A DNA stretch of 64,000 bases. Origin: Anthropogastromicrobium sp963626545 (lineage in GTDB: Bacteria; Bacillota; Clostridia; Lachnospirales; Lachnospiraceae). The position numbers were made by a program, and so were the translations under genes. This document shows, one piece after another, positions 1 through 8,126 of the stretch. The DNA is taken from the NCBI GenBank assembly GCA_963626545.1, contig CAVFYJ010000001.1:34989-98988 (forward strand), read 5' to 3'. The first letter of the stretch is position 1. Each line of letters begins with the position of its first letter. The notes beneath the pieces are model-generated. The model worked only from the letters and a program-made list of their open reading frames with translations, did not search any database and was not told the DNA's origin.

Positions 1-2
1 CG

Positions 3-413
3 CTTGCAGATCTGGATCTTTCCTACTTCACCTCCCATCCGGAGTTGGAGATCTTCAAGAGAGAAGAATGGCACGAGCTGTCCAGCCACTGCTTAGGCTG
101 CGGAACTTGTACATTTGTATGTCCGACCTGTCAGTGCTACGATGTGCGCGACTACGATACCGGACACGGCATTGAGCGTTATCGCTGTTGGGATTCCTGT
201 ATGTACCGCGACTTCACCATGATGGCACACGGAACCAACCGTAAGAGCCAGGTAGAGCGTTTCCGTCAGAGATTCATGCACAAGCTGGTTTACAATCCGC
301 TGCGCAACAATGGCGAGTTCTCCTGCGTAGGCTGTGGCCGTTGCTTAAAGAAGTGCCCGAATTCCCTGAATATCGTTAAGGTAGCAAAAACATTGGGAGG
401 TACACAGGCATGA
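3..413 (+). CDS. 4Fe-4S dicluster electron-transfer protein, AsrA/hydrogenase beta-like (5' end outside window)
   Basis: The reading frame is open to the left edge, so this is the C-terminal part of a longer protein; no start is visible. Two Fe-S cluster motifs can be read: CLGCGTCTFVCP followed by a TCQC, and CVGCGRCLKKCP near the C-terminus. The linker with a WDSC and an HK..YNP segment is the arrangement of the anaerobic sulfite reductase subunit A / NiFe-hydrogenase beta family, which passes electrons between a flavoprotein and a catalytic subunit in the cytoplasm. The stop overlaps the next start as ATGA (410-413), so the two are translationally coupled. There is no sulfite reductase catalytic subunit here; the downstream partners suggest another electron acceptor. 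Family confident, substrate not known. Confidence 0.8.
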   Translation, partial: LADLDLSYFTSHPELEIFKREEWHELSSHCLGCGTCTFVCPTCQCYDVRDYDTGHGIERYRCWDSCMYRDFTMMAHGTNRKSQVERFRQRFMHKLVYNPLRNNGEFSCVGCGRCLKKCPNSLNIVKVAKTLGGTQA

Positions 414-1243
414 GTGAGAGAAGAGAAGAATTGATTCCTGCTCTTGGCGTTGTTACCGAGATCCGTAAGGATACGCCGGATGTTAAGACATTCCGCGTAG
501 TAACGCCAGACGGCAAGAAAGCATTTGAACATAAGCCTGGCCAGTGTGCCATGCTTTCCGTTCCGGGTGTTGGCGAGGGTATGTTTTCTATCACCTCTTC
601 CCCGACACAGGAAGAATATATGGAGTTCTCCATTAAAAAGTGCGGATGCTTAACCAGCTGGCTGCATGCAATCGAGCCAGACCAGATGATTACCATCCGT
701 GGACCATACGGAAACGGATTCCCGGTTGACACCGAGTTAAAGGGCAAGAATCTGCTGTTTATCGCCGGTGGTATCGGATTGGCTCCGCTTCATTCTGTAA
801 TCAATTACTGCCGTCACTATCGTGACCAGTATGGCGACATTGACATTATTTACGGTTCCCGTTCCATGGATGATCTGGTAGACATCAAGGAAATTCAGGA
901 CGAGTGGTGCAACGAGGCTGGAATCAACGTTCATCTGACCATCGACCGTCCGCAGGAGGGCTGGGATGGCCACGTTGGATTCGTTCCAAGCTATGTAAAC
1001 GAGCTGAATCTTTCCTTAGACAAGACAATCCTGATCTGTGGACCGCCAATCATGATCAAGTTTACCCTGCAGAATCTGCAGGCACTCGGCTTCTCAAAGA
1101 GCCAGGTATATACAACCATGGAGCTTCGCATGAAGTGCGGTATCGGAAAGTGCGGCCGCTGCAATATCGGTTCCAAGTATGTCTGCAAGGACGGCCCGGT
1201 ATTCCGCTTCGACCAGCTGGATGAATTACCAGACGAGTACTAA
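410..1243 (+). CDS. FAD/NAD(P)-binding oxidoreductase, AsrB/PyrK/hydrogenase gamma-like
   Basis: 277 aa, full length for ferredoxin-NADP reductase-type electron-transfer subunits. An FAD-binding barrel comes first (FSITSSP, residues 59-65, the equivalent of the family RxYS loop), then an NAD(P)-binding fold with AGGIGLAP (119-126). The C-terminus carries a 2Fe-2S cluster of the PyrK type with cysteines 243, 248, 251 and 259. Such subunits take hydride from NAD(P)H and hand single electrons to Fe-S partners. The ATGA overlap with the upstream ferredoxin-like gene supports a complex. The likely role is the NAD(P)H input of a soluble reductase whose catalytic half is encoded just downstream; that role is inferred from context. 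Confidence 0.85.
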   Translation: MSERREELIPALGVVTEIRKDTPDVKTFRVVTPDGKKAFEHKPGQCAMLSVPGVGEGMFSITSSPTQEEYMEFSIKKCGCLTSWLHAIEPDQMITIRGPYGNGFPVDTELKGKNLLFIAGGIGLAPLHSVINYCRHYRDQYGDIDIIYGSRSMDDLVDIKEIQDEWCNEAGINVHLTIDRPQEGWDGHVGFVPSYVNELNLSLDKTILICGPPIMIKFTLQNLQALGFSKSQVYTTMELRMKCGIGKCGRCNIGSKYVCKDGPVFRFDQLDELPDEY

Positions 1244-1281
1244 TCGCGAAGATGAGCCGTGCATAATAATAGCTCACGAAA

Positions 1282-1437
1282 ATTACTGTAACGTAAACTA
1301 GCGGTGAGACGAGTTGCTTTTACGAGGCGGAACGTTGAAGCAGGCCTTGTCAAAGTAGACTTTCGTAGAAACTATGTAGTGGGGTCCTGCTGAACAGTGA
1401 CGCCGACAAAACAATCGTCGAGCCGCGCTCGTAGAGT
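1282..1437 (+). repeat. Dispersed intergenic element, family 1, copy with an inner hairpin
   Basis: The left block (1286-1312, GTAACGTAAACTAGCGGTGAG) and the right block (about 1402-1433, GCCGACAAAACAATCG then a CGCGCTCGTA stretch) match the copy at 14765-14836. Here they are separated by about 75 nt that holds an AGCAGG/CCTGCT inverted repeat (1339-1344 and 1386-1391). It fills most of the 254-nt gap between the NAD(P)H-side genes and the flavoprotein-side genes. Confidence 0.55.
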
Positions 1438-1497
1438 AGTGAGAGGAATCGCACGGCGCAATAAAGATTTGTAAATGAATATGGAGGAAATATAATA

Positions 1498-2172
1498 ATG
1501 GACGAAATGATTACAGTTTATTTATATGGTAAGAAATATACTGTTCCCTCCAGCCTGACAATTATGGAAGCTTTTGAGTATTCCGGTTATCAGCTGGTTC
1601 GTGGCTGCGGCTGCCGTAACGGTTTCTGCGGTGCCTGTGCTACAATTTACCGTATCAAGGGTGAGACCACTCTTCACGGATGTCTGGCATGTTCCACAAA
1701 GGTTGAGGACAACATGTGCGTAGCATCTCTTCCGTTCTTCCCATTAGAGAAGGAGATCTACAACATCGAGGAGATCCGTCCGACTCAGGAGATCATGATG
1801 CAGCTGTATCCGGAGATCTATTCCTGTATCGGATGTAATGCCTGTACAAAGGCCTGCACACAGCAGTTAAATACCATGCAGTACATCGCATACGCACAGC
1901 GCGGTGAGTATGAGAAGTGTGCTGAGGAGTCCTTTGACTGTGTAATGTGTGGTGTCTGCTCATCCAGATGTCCGGCCGGAATTTCCCATCCGCAGGTAGC
2001 ACTGCTTGCAAGAAGACTGACCGGAAAGTACTTAAAGCCGGAAGCAAAGCATCTGACAAAGCGCGTTCAGGAGATTGCAGAGGGAGATTTCGATGAGGCG
2101 ATGAAGGATATCATGAGCAAGTCCATCGACGAGCTGAAAGATATGTACAACAATCGTGTAATCGAAAAATAA
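1498..2172 (+). CDS. Iron-sulfur subunit, succinate dehydrogenase/fumarate reductase type (2Fe-2S plus two 4Fe-4S)
   Basis: 224 aa, with a GGAGGAAAT ribosome site about 8 nt before ATG. The N-terminal half is a plant-type 2Fe-2S ferredoxin domain (C37, C39, C44, C47 and a later cysteine at 62 or 65). The C-terminal half holds two 4Fe-4S motifs, C110/C113/C116/C120 and C148/C151/C154/C158. This is the electron-transfer subunit layout of SdhB/FrdB/TfrB. It lacks the C-terminal CCG domains of thiol:fumarate reductase TfrB. The flavoprotein follows after 15 nt and no membrane anchor subunit is nearby, so the complex is probably cytoplasmic. Its electrons may come from the NAD(P)H pair upstream (inference). 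Confidence 0.85.
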   Translation: MDEMITVYLYGKKYTVPSSLTIMEAFEYSGYQLVRGCGCRNGFCGACATIYRIKGETTLHGCLACSTKVEDNMCVASLPFFPLEKEIYNIEEIRPTQEIMMQLYPEIYSCIGCNACTKACTQQLNTMQYIAYAQRGEYEKCAEESFDCVMCGVCSSRCPAGISHPQVALLARRLTGKYLKPEAKHLTKRVQEIAEGDFDEAMKDIMSKSIDELKDMYNNRVIEK

Positions 2173-2187
2173 AGGAGGACGAATAAG

Positions 2188-3789
2188 ATGAGCTTTCCAT
2201 ATACAGAGGAAATGATGGAGTCTGTCAAGAAGGTTGAAGCGACCAGAGCAGCCCGTATGGCAACTGAGCCGAGACGTATGACAGCAGATGAAAAGGATGC
2301 ACTGCTTGAGCAGTATCATCCGGACTATAATCTTTCCAGCTTTGCACAGATCACAGTTGGACCAAACAAGGGCGAGAAGGCTCCGAAGGAGTTAGTAGCT
2401 CTGTTACAGGCAAAGAGCCGTGTTCAGGACATGAACCTGGATCTGACTCATCCGGATTATGATACCGACGTACTGGTTATCGGTGGCGGTGGTTCCGGTG
2501 CATCTGCCGCAATCGAGGCACACGAGGCAGGCGCAAACGTAATGATCGTTACCAAGCTTCGTATCGGTGATGCCAACACCATGATGGCAGAGGGCGGTAT
2601 TCAGGCAGCAGATAAGGAAAACGATTCCCCGGCACAGCATTACTTAGACGTAATGGGTGGTGGACATTTCGCAAACGTTCCAGAGCTGGTTGAGAAGCTG
2701 GTAAAGGACGGACCGGATTGCATTAAGTGGTTAAACGACTTAGGCGTTCTGTTTGATAAGGATGCAGAGGGTAACATGATCACCACACACGGTGGTGGAA
2801 CTTCCAGAAAGAGAATGCATGCAGCAGCAGACTACTCTGGTGCTGAGATCATGAGAGTTCTTCGTGATGAAGTTCAGAACCGTGGAATCCCGGTTGTTGA
2901 TTTCACATCCGCAATCGAGATCATCAAGGATACCGAGGGCAAGGCAGCAGGTGCCGTTCTTCAGAACATGGAGACTGGTGAGATCCTGATCGCTCGTGCA
3001 AAGTGCGTAATCATCGCAACTGGTGGTGCAGGAAGACTTCATTATCAGGGATTCCCGACATCCAACCACTACGGCGCAACCGCTGATGGTCTGGTACTTG
3101 CTTATCGTGCAGGAGCAAGACTTCTGTATCAGGATACCTTACAGTATCATCCAACTGGTGTTGCATTCCCGTCTCAGATCTACGGCGCACTCGTAACTGA
3201 GAAGGTTCGTTCCATGGGTGCACAGTTCGTCAATGTAAACGGTGAAGCATTCATGCATCCACTGGAGACAAGAGACGTTGCTGCATCTGGCGTTATCCGT
3301 GAGGTATCCAGAGGAAATGGTGTTCATACTCCGCTTCGCGATGGTATCTGGCTGGATAGCCCGATGATCGATGCAATCCACGGTGCAGGAACTCTGGAGA
3401 AGAGACTTCCGGGTATGCTTCGTATGTACATGAGATATGACATTGATATGAGAAAGGTGCCGATCGTAATCTACCCGACACTTCATTATCAGAACGGTGG
3501 CGTTCGTGTCAGCGTAAATGGTATGTCTGATGTTCCGAATCTGTATGTTGCAGGTGAGGCAGCTGGTGGTGTTCACGGAAGAAACCGTCTGATGGGTAAC
3601 TCCCTTCTGGACGTTATCGTATTCGGCCGTAACGCAGGACAGCAGGCAGGTAAGCAGTTCAAGAACGTTACCCTGTCTGATCTGACTCTGGACCATGTAG
3701 ACGCATTCGAGAAGGAGTGCGAGGCTGCAGGTGTTCACAGCGAGATCGTATCTCCTCAGATCCTTCCGGATTACAGAAGAAAGAAGTAA
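2188..3789 (+). CDS. FAD-dependent flavoprotein, fumarate reductase/succinate dehydrogenase family
   Basis: 533 aa, with an AAAGGAGG site 10 nt before ATG. The FAD-binding GGGGSG lies at residues 99-104, after an unusual N-terminal extension of about 90 residues. Family motifs follow: an HPTG stretch, TEKVR, the GVIREVSRGNG segment and HYQNGG, which correspond to the substrate and FAD contacts of FrdA/SdhA. The C-terminal region after MGNSLLD is short compared with the usual 570-600 aa subunits, so the helical C-terminal domain is reduced. There is no signal peptide, which argues against a periplasmic or extracellular reductase. Fumarate is the obvious candidate substrate, but enoate-type acceptors are possible. 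Gene pair with the upstream Fe-S subunit. Confidence 0.8.
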   Translation: MSFPYTEEMMESVKKVEATRAARMATEPRRMTADEKDALLEQYHPDYNLSSFAQITVGPNKGEKAPKELVALLQAKSRVQDMNLDLTHPDYDTDVLVIGGGGSGASAAIEAHEAGANVMIVTKLRIGDANTMMAEGGIQAADKENDSPAQHYLDVMGGGHFANVPELVEKLVKDGPDCIKWLNDLGVLFDKDAEGNMITTHGGGTSRKRMHAAADYSGAEIMRVLRDEVQNRGIPVVDFTSAIEIIKDTEGKAAGAVLQNMETGEILIARAKCVIIATGGAGRLHYQGFPTSNHYGATADGLVLAYRAGARLLYQDTLQYHPTGVAFPSQIYGALVTEKVRSMGAQFVNVNGEAFMHPLETRDVAASGVIREVSRGNGVHTPLRDGIWLDSPMIDAIHGAGTLEKRLPGMLRMYMRYDIDMRKVPIVIYPTLHYQNGGVRVSVNGMSDVPNLYVAGEAAGGVHGRNRLMGNSLLDVIVFGRNAGQQAGKQFKNVTLSDLTLDHVDAFEKECEAAGVHSEIVSPQILPDYRRKK

Positions 3790-3824
3790 TAAAAAAATAG
3801 TTTTATCCTTTCATACATGTCAGG

Positions 3825-3905
3825 CTCTGTGAAAATACCGACTGTGAGTTGAAACAAAAAGAATCCGAAGATAAATTTTCGCGCTCGTAACCGTTGTACT
3901 GGTAG
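3825..3905 (+). repeat. Dispersed intergenic element, family 1, diverged copy
   Basis: It contains GACTGTGAGTTGAAAC (3839-3854) and then TTTTCGCGCTCGTAACC with TGGTAG (3876-3905). The second block matches the right end of the copy at 14765-14836 and the first matches copies at 38463 and 48208. It lies 36 nt after the flavoprotein stop and ahead of the terminator at 3959. Confidence 0.5.
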
Positions 3906-3958
3906 AGCAGATGATTGTATTGTTGTTCTAATTGAAACTAATAATTGAGAAAAACTAT

Positions 3959-3999
3959 CAAAAAAGCAATTTGCATCAAATGCAGGTTGCTTTTTTTTA
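3959..3999 (+). terminator. Intrinsic terminator of the flavoprotein operon
   Basis: AAAAAGCAA and TTGCTTTTTT arms (with an inner TTTGCAT/ATGCA pairing) are followed by a run of eight T. It sits 170 nt after the flavoprotein stop. Confidence 0.75.
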
Positions 4000-4017
4000 A
4001 TCTCATAGTGTATAATT
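3988..4017 (+). promoter_or_regulatory. Candidate sigma-A promoter for the CydDC-like operon
   Basis: TTGCTT (3988-3993) and TATAAT (4012-4017) with an 18-nt spacer. The -35 overlaps the T-tract of the preceding terminator. A purine-rich leader of about 110 nt follows up to the ATG at 4134. Confidence 0.45.
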
Positions 4018-4133
4018 TTCGGCACGGGCTTTTGTTAGAAATGCAAAAGAAAAGTTAGGAATGCAGAAGTTAAGAAAGGAAAAACTAAAAAATCAAAAGC
4101 TAAGAACGCAAAAGAAAGGAAGAAAAAAGAGCA

Positions 4134-5951
4134 ATGATCAAAAAAAGACTTTTGAACATGGTTCCGGAGAGCAAGCGCTATATCGCGCTAAATGTGCTGT
4201 TTCAGTGGATCTCGCTCGTTGCAAACATCGTGATGATGGCAGCGATTACTGGCCTTTTGGCAGGGCTGTTTTCGAAAGCGCAGAGCACAAACCAGATCAT
4301 AAGAACAGCAGTTATCTGCGCGATCGCGCTTTGCGTGAGGGCGGGCTGCTCAGTCAGCGCATCGCGTATGGGCTATTTGTCGTCAAAGACAGTAAAGAAA
4401 GTAATTCGTGAGCAGATTTATCAAAAATTGCTTCGTCTGGGAAGTGGCTATAAGGACGAGGTGCAGACCTCCGAGATTGTACAGGTGGCAGTCGAGGGCG
4501 TGGAGCAATTGGAGACATATTTTGGCGCCTATATGCCGCAGTTTTTCTATGCGATGCTGGCACCGCTGACCCTTTTTCTTGTCCTTTGCTTTGTCAATGT
4601 GCCGTCGGCAGTCGTGCTTTTAATCTGCGTGCCGCTCATTCCAATTGCGATCGCAGCGGTGCAGACCTGGGCGAAAAAGTTGTTATCCAAATATTGGGGA
4701 CAGTACACCGCGCTCGGTGATACCTTCCTCGAAAACTTACAGGGACTGATCACACTGAAAATTTATCAGTCTGATGCCTATAAAAACGAGGAGATGAACC
4801 GCGAGGCCGAAAAGTTTCGTAAGATTACAATGAAGGTACTGACGATGCAGTTAAATTCCATTACGATTATGGATTTTATCGCATATGGTGGTGCGGCGCT
4901 CGGTATGATTCTTGCCGTGACACAGTTTCAGGCAGGCCATGTAAGCCTTGGCGGCTGTCTGCTCATCATTTTGTTATCCGCAGATTTCTTTATTCCGATG
5001 CGTCAGCTGGGTTCTTTCTTTCATATTGCAATGAACGGCATGGCGGCAAGTGATAAGATCTTTGCACTGCTGGATCTGCCAGAGCCAAATGCAAAAACAC
5101 AGTCCTGTCCGGCTGAGGGTGAGATTGTCTGCAAGGATGTTGATTTTTCCTATGATGGAAGTCGCCAAATCTTAAAGAAGGTAAATTTGACGGTGCATGC
5201 ACATGGACTGACTGCAATTGCGGGAGAGAGCGGTTGTGGAAAATCCACCATTGCATCGATTTTGATGGGTCGTACAAAGCAGTATCAGGGAAGAATCAAG
5301 ATCGGAGGCATCGAGCTTTCAGATATCGCAGAGGAAAGTCTGATGAAGCAGATTACCTATGTCAGCCATCAGAGTTATTTATTTAAGGGAACGGTTCGCG
5401 AAAATCTGTTGATGGGAAAGCCTGATGCCACGGATGCACAGCTCTGGGCGGTACTGGAGCGTGTCAATCTGGCAGCCTTTCTTCGAGGAGAAAATGGACT
5501 GGACACACCGGTAGCAGAGAAGGGAAGCAATTTCTCTGGTGGACAGTGTCAGCGTCTTGCCATGGCCAGAGCATTGTTACACGACAGCCCAGTGTACATC
5601 TTTGACGAGGCGACATCCAACATTGATGTTGAGAGTGAGAACGATATTATGGCAGAGATTACCGAGATGGCAAAGACAAAGAGTGTGCTTGTCATTTCTC
5701 ATCGTCTGGCCAATATTACAGGTGCAGATACAGTTTACGTCATGCAAAAAGGCCAGATTGTCGAGCAGGGAACACATGATGCGCTCTTGACACGCCACGG
5801 TGTCTATGAAAATCTGTGGATGTCCCAGCAGCGCTTAGAGCAGTATGCAAAAGAAGCAGAAAGCCAAAAGATCGAGAATCAGAAGACGATGGGTCAGAAG
5901 ATCGAGAGTCAAAAGGTTGCATCTGGAAAGGGAAAGGAGGCATGGTCATGA
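4134..5951 (+). CDS. ABC exporter, permease fused to ATPase, CydD-like half of a heterodimer
   Basis: 605 aa. About 300 residues of six membrane helices are followed by an ATPase domain with Walker A GESGCGKST (364-372), signature FSGGQ (about 467) and Walker B leading into DEATSN. The start follows an AAAGGAAG-rich leader. It overlaps the next half-transporter by ATGA, so the two form a heterodimer. Organisation and sequence resemble the CydDC thiol/haem-linked exporters, but no cytochrome bd genes are in the window and the substrate cannot be read. The C-terminal tail (about residues 568-600) is an odd repeat of QKIENQK/QKIESQK units on an A/G-only-like DNA strand. General ABC exporter function is certain; the CydD label is moderate. 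Confidence 0.8.
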   Translation: MIKKRLLNMVPESKRYIALNVLFQWISLVANIVMMAAITGLLAGLFSKAQSTNQIIRTAVICAIALCVRAGCSVSASRMGYLSSKTVKKVIREQIYQKLLRLGSGYKDEVQTSEIVQVAVEGVEQLETYFGAYMPQFFYAMLAPLTLFLVLCFVNVPSAVVLLICVPLIPIAIAAVQTWAKKLLSKYWGQYTALGDTFLENLQGLITLKIYQSDAYKNEEMNREAEKFRKITMKVLTMQLNSITIMDFIAYGGAALGMILAVTQFQAGHVSLGGCLLIILLSADFFIPMRQLGSFFHIAMNGMAASDKIFALLDLPEPNAKTQSCPAEGEIVCKDVDFSYDGSRQILKKVNLTVHAHGLTAIAGESGCGKSTIASILMGRTKQYQGRIKIGGIELSDIAEESLMKQITYVSHQSYLFKGTVRENLLMGKPDATDAQLWAVLERVNLAAFLRGENGLDTPVAEKGSNFSGGQCQRLAMARALLHDSPVYIFDEATSNIDVESENDIMAEITEMAKTKSVLVISHRLANITGADTVYVMQKGQIVEQGTHDALLTRHGVYENLWMSQQRLEQYAKEAESQKIENQKTMGQKIESQKVASGKGKEAWS

Positions 5952-7660
5952 GAGAACAGAAGAAACGAAGCGGATTTCAGGTAATGGGGCGTTTGATCGG
6001 GCTGGTAAAACCACTTTCCGGTTACATGGTACTCGCCATCCTCATGGGATTGGCTGGTCATCTGTGTGCATCCTTTATCACAATTTTCGGTGCTTACGGC
6101 GTATTGCATGTGCTTGGAATTAAGACCGTGCTGCCGCTTGGCTGGATCTTTGCACTGTCCGTATTCTTTGCGCTTGTGCGCGCAGGCCTTCGCTATGGGG
6201 AGCAAAGCTGCAACCACTTTATCGCATTTAAATTGTTGGCATTGATTCGTGATAAGGTGTTTATCGCCTTGAGACGCCTCTGCCCGGCAAAGCTGGAAGG
6301 ACGCGACAAGGGAGATCTGATCAGTGTAATCACATCCGATATTGAGCTTCTTGAGGTATTTTATGCACACACGATCTCACCAGCAGCCATTGCATTTTTA
6401 TTTACAATTGTTATGTGTCTGTTTATCGGAAGCTTTCATCCACTTGCCGGTGTGCTGGCGCTTCTTGCGTATCTGACCGTCGGCATTGTGATTCCGCTTT
6501 TGATTTCGCGTGCAAGCGGTGACTTGGGTATGCGTTTTCGTAAGGGCGCAGGTGATCTGTCTGCATTTGTACTGGACAGCTTACGCGGCCTCTCGGAGAC
6601 CCAGCAGTACGGACAGGGAGCGGCTCGTTTACAGAAGATGAACGAGAAGACAGAAAATTTAAGCCATGATGAGGCACAGATGAAGCGCATCGCAGGACGA
6701 AACACAGCGATCACAAACAGCGTAATTCTCATCTTTGATCTGGCAATGCTGTTTTTGTGCACGATGCTTTACCAGAACGGTAGTGTTGATTTTTCTGGTG
6801 TACTGATTCCTACGGTAGCATTGATGAGCTCATTTGGACCATGTGTGGCACTCGCGGCCCTCGGAAGTACCTTACAGAATACGTTTGCAGCAGGAAATCG
6901 TGTGCTTGATATTCTGGACGAAGAACCACTCGTTGAGGAAATTACAGGAAAAGAGCCGGTGAAGATGACGAGCGAGGAAATCACGAGAAAAGAGTCAGGA
7001 AAGATGACGGCGGATCACGTAACATTTCGCTATGATACCGAGACCATTTTATCCGATGTGTCCGCTGTGATTCCAAAGAATCAGATCGTTGGCATTGTTG
7101 GAAAGAGCGGAAGTGGAAAATCGACACTGCTTAAGCTGTTTATGCGTTTCTGGGTTCCAACTGAAGGAACACTTTCCATTGCAGACCGATCACTCGAGCA
7201 GATCAATACGTCCGATCTTCGTCAGATGGAGAGCTTTGTTACACAGGAAACGTACCTGTTTCATGACAGCATCAAAAATAATCTGCGCATTGCAAAGCTC
7301 GACGCGACCGATCAGGAGATCAAGGACGCCTGCAAAAAGGCATCGGTTCATGACTTTATCATGACACTTCCAAATGGATATGATACACCAGTGGGCGAGC
7401 TCGGTGATACCCTTTCCGGCGGTGAACGTCAGCGTATCGGACTGGCAAGAGCATTTCTTCATGATGCGCCGTTTTTGCTTCTTGATGAGCCAACCAGCAA
7501 CCTTGACAGCTTAAACGAGGCGGTAATTTTAAAGTCGCTTCATGAGCAGAAAAAGGATAAGACCATTGTGCTTGTTTCCCACAGACAGTCTACAATGAAA
7601 ATTGCAGACACCGTATATGCGATGGAGGAACTGACGCAAAACAAGAACAGGGAAAGCTAA
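5948..7660 (+). CDS. ABC exporter, permease fused to ATPase, CydC-like half of a heterodimer
   Basis: 570 aa from the ATG at 5948, chosen because the AAAGGAGG at 5933-5940 is correctly spaced to it and because it gives an ATGA overlap with the upstream gene; the in-frame ATG at 5942 is too close. Membrane domain first, then an ATPase with Walker A GKSGSGKST (385-393), signature LSGGE and DEPTSNLD. Both nucleotide-binding sites of the pair look catalytically intact. A lysine/glutamate-rich linker joins the membrane and ATPase domains (EEITGKEPVKMTSEEITRKE region). Substrate unknown; likely exports a thiol or peptide across the cytoplasmic membrane if the CydDC relationship holds. Confidence 0.8.
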   Translation: MREQKKRSGFQVMGRLIGLVKPLSGYMVLAILMGLAGHLCASFITIFGAYGVLHVLGIKTVLPLGWIFALSVFFALVRAGLRYGEQSCNHFIAFKLLALIRDKVFIALRRLCPAKLEGRDKGDLISVITSDIELLEVFYAHTISPAAIAFLFTIVMCLFIGSFHPLAGVLALLAYLTVGIVIPLLISRASGDLGMRFRKGAGDLSAFVLDSLRGLSETQQYGQGAARLQKMNEKTENLSHDEAQMKRIAGRNTAITNSVILIFDLAMLFLCTMLYQNGSVDFSGVLIPTVALMSSFGPCVALAALGSTLQNTFAAGNRVLDILDEEPLVEEITGKEPVKMTSEEITRKESGKMTADHVTFRYDTETILSDVSAVIPKNQIVGIVGKSGSGKSTLLKLFMRFWVPTEGTLSIADRSLEQINTSDLRQMESFVTQETYLFHDSIKNNLRIAKLDATDQEIKDACKKASVHDFIMTLPNGYDTPVGELGDTLSGGERQRIGLARAFLHDAPFLLLDEPTSNLDSLNEAVILKSLHEQKKDKTIVLVSHRQSTMKIADTVYAMEELTQNKNRES

Positions 7661-7716
7661 GAGCGAAAAGAGTAAGTCAGAAAGAATTAGAAATAATTAG
7701 AAAGAGAAAAAAGCAA

Positions 7717-8064
7717 TTGAAAGAGAACAAAAAAATTCAGTCAAAGCGCGAGCGAGAGCAATATGTGGTCTTACAGATGATTGGGCTTTATTGCAAAAAA
7801 AAGCATGGCAGCAAGGGCGGTGTACTCTGCGAGGAATGTCAGGCGTTAAAGGATTACGCTTGGCAGAGAAGCGAAAAGTGTCCATTTATGGAGACGAAAA
7901 CATTTTGCTCCAACTGCAAAGTGCACTGCTACAAGCCAGCCATGCGTGAAAAAATACGTGAGGTCATGCGCTTTTCGGGACCGAGGATGATGCTATATCA
8001 CCCGGTATTGGCAGTCAGCCATGTCATCGAGTCCCGAAAAGAGAAGAAGTCGCTTAATGAATAA
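7717..8064 (+). CDS. YgbA_NO family protein (nitrous-oxide-stimulated promoter family)
   Basis: 115 aa, starting at TTG (7717) since no upstream ATG exists; an ATG 20 codons in would cut into the conserved region. The family pattern is clear: LYC...H, LCEEC, YA..R...CPF, CSNCKVHCY, MR..GPRM and YHPVLAV. The six or more conserved cysteines suggest metal or Fe-S binding. In E. coli the relative ygbA is controlled by the nitric-oxide sensor NsrR; the biochemical role is not established. It follows the CydC-like gene by 56 nt with a purine-rich spacer and is probably in the same transcript, suggesting a shared link to nitrosative or redox stress (inference). Confidence 0.8.
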   Translation: MKENKKIQSKREREQYVVLQMIGLYCKKKHGSKGGVLCEECQALKDYAWQRSEKCPFMETKTFCSNCKVHCYKPAMREKIREVMRFSGPRMMLYHPVLAVSHVIESRKEKKSLNE

Positions 8065-8126
8065 GATCACAAAGATTAAATCACAAAATGCGTGAATGGG
8101 TGGACTCAAATTGAGCAATCTGCGAT

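Noticed and set aside
1244..1497. Possible structured RNA gene between the redox gene pairs
   Set aside because: The sequence is explained by a family-1 repeat copy with an inner hairpin; no promoter or terminator of its own was found.
3139..3738. Minus-strand open frame of about 199 codons opposite the flavoprotein
   Set aside because: Shadow of a strongly conserved coding gene; cysteine/threonine-rich composition typical of antisense translation.
4061..4411. Plus-strand frame starting in the purine-rich leader and overlapping the first ABC gene
   Set aside because: Lys/Gln-rich product of the A/G tract; the real gene starts at 4134 in another frame with conserved sequence.
5816..5947. Earlier start for the CydC-like gene inside the CydD-like coding end
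   Set aside because: The residues are the repeated purine-tract translation in another frame; ATG 5948 has a correctly spaced AAAGGAGG.
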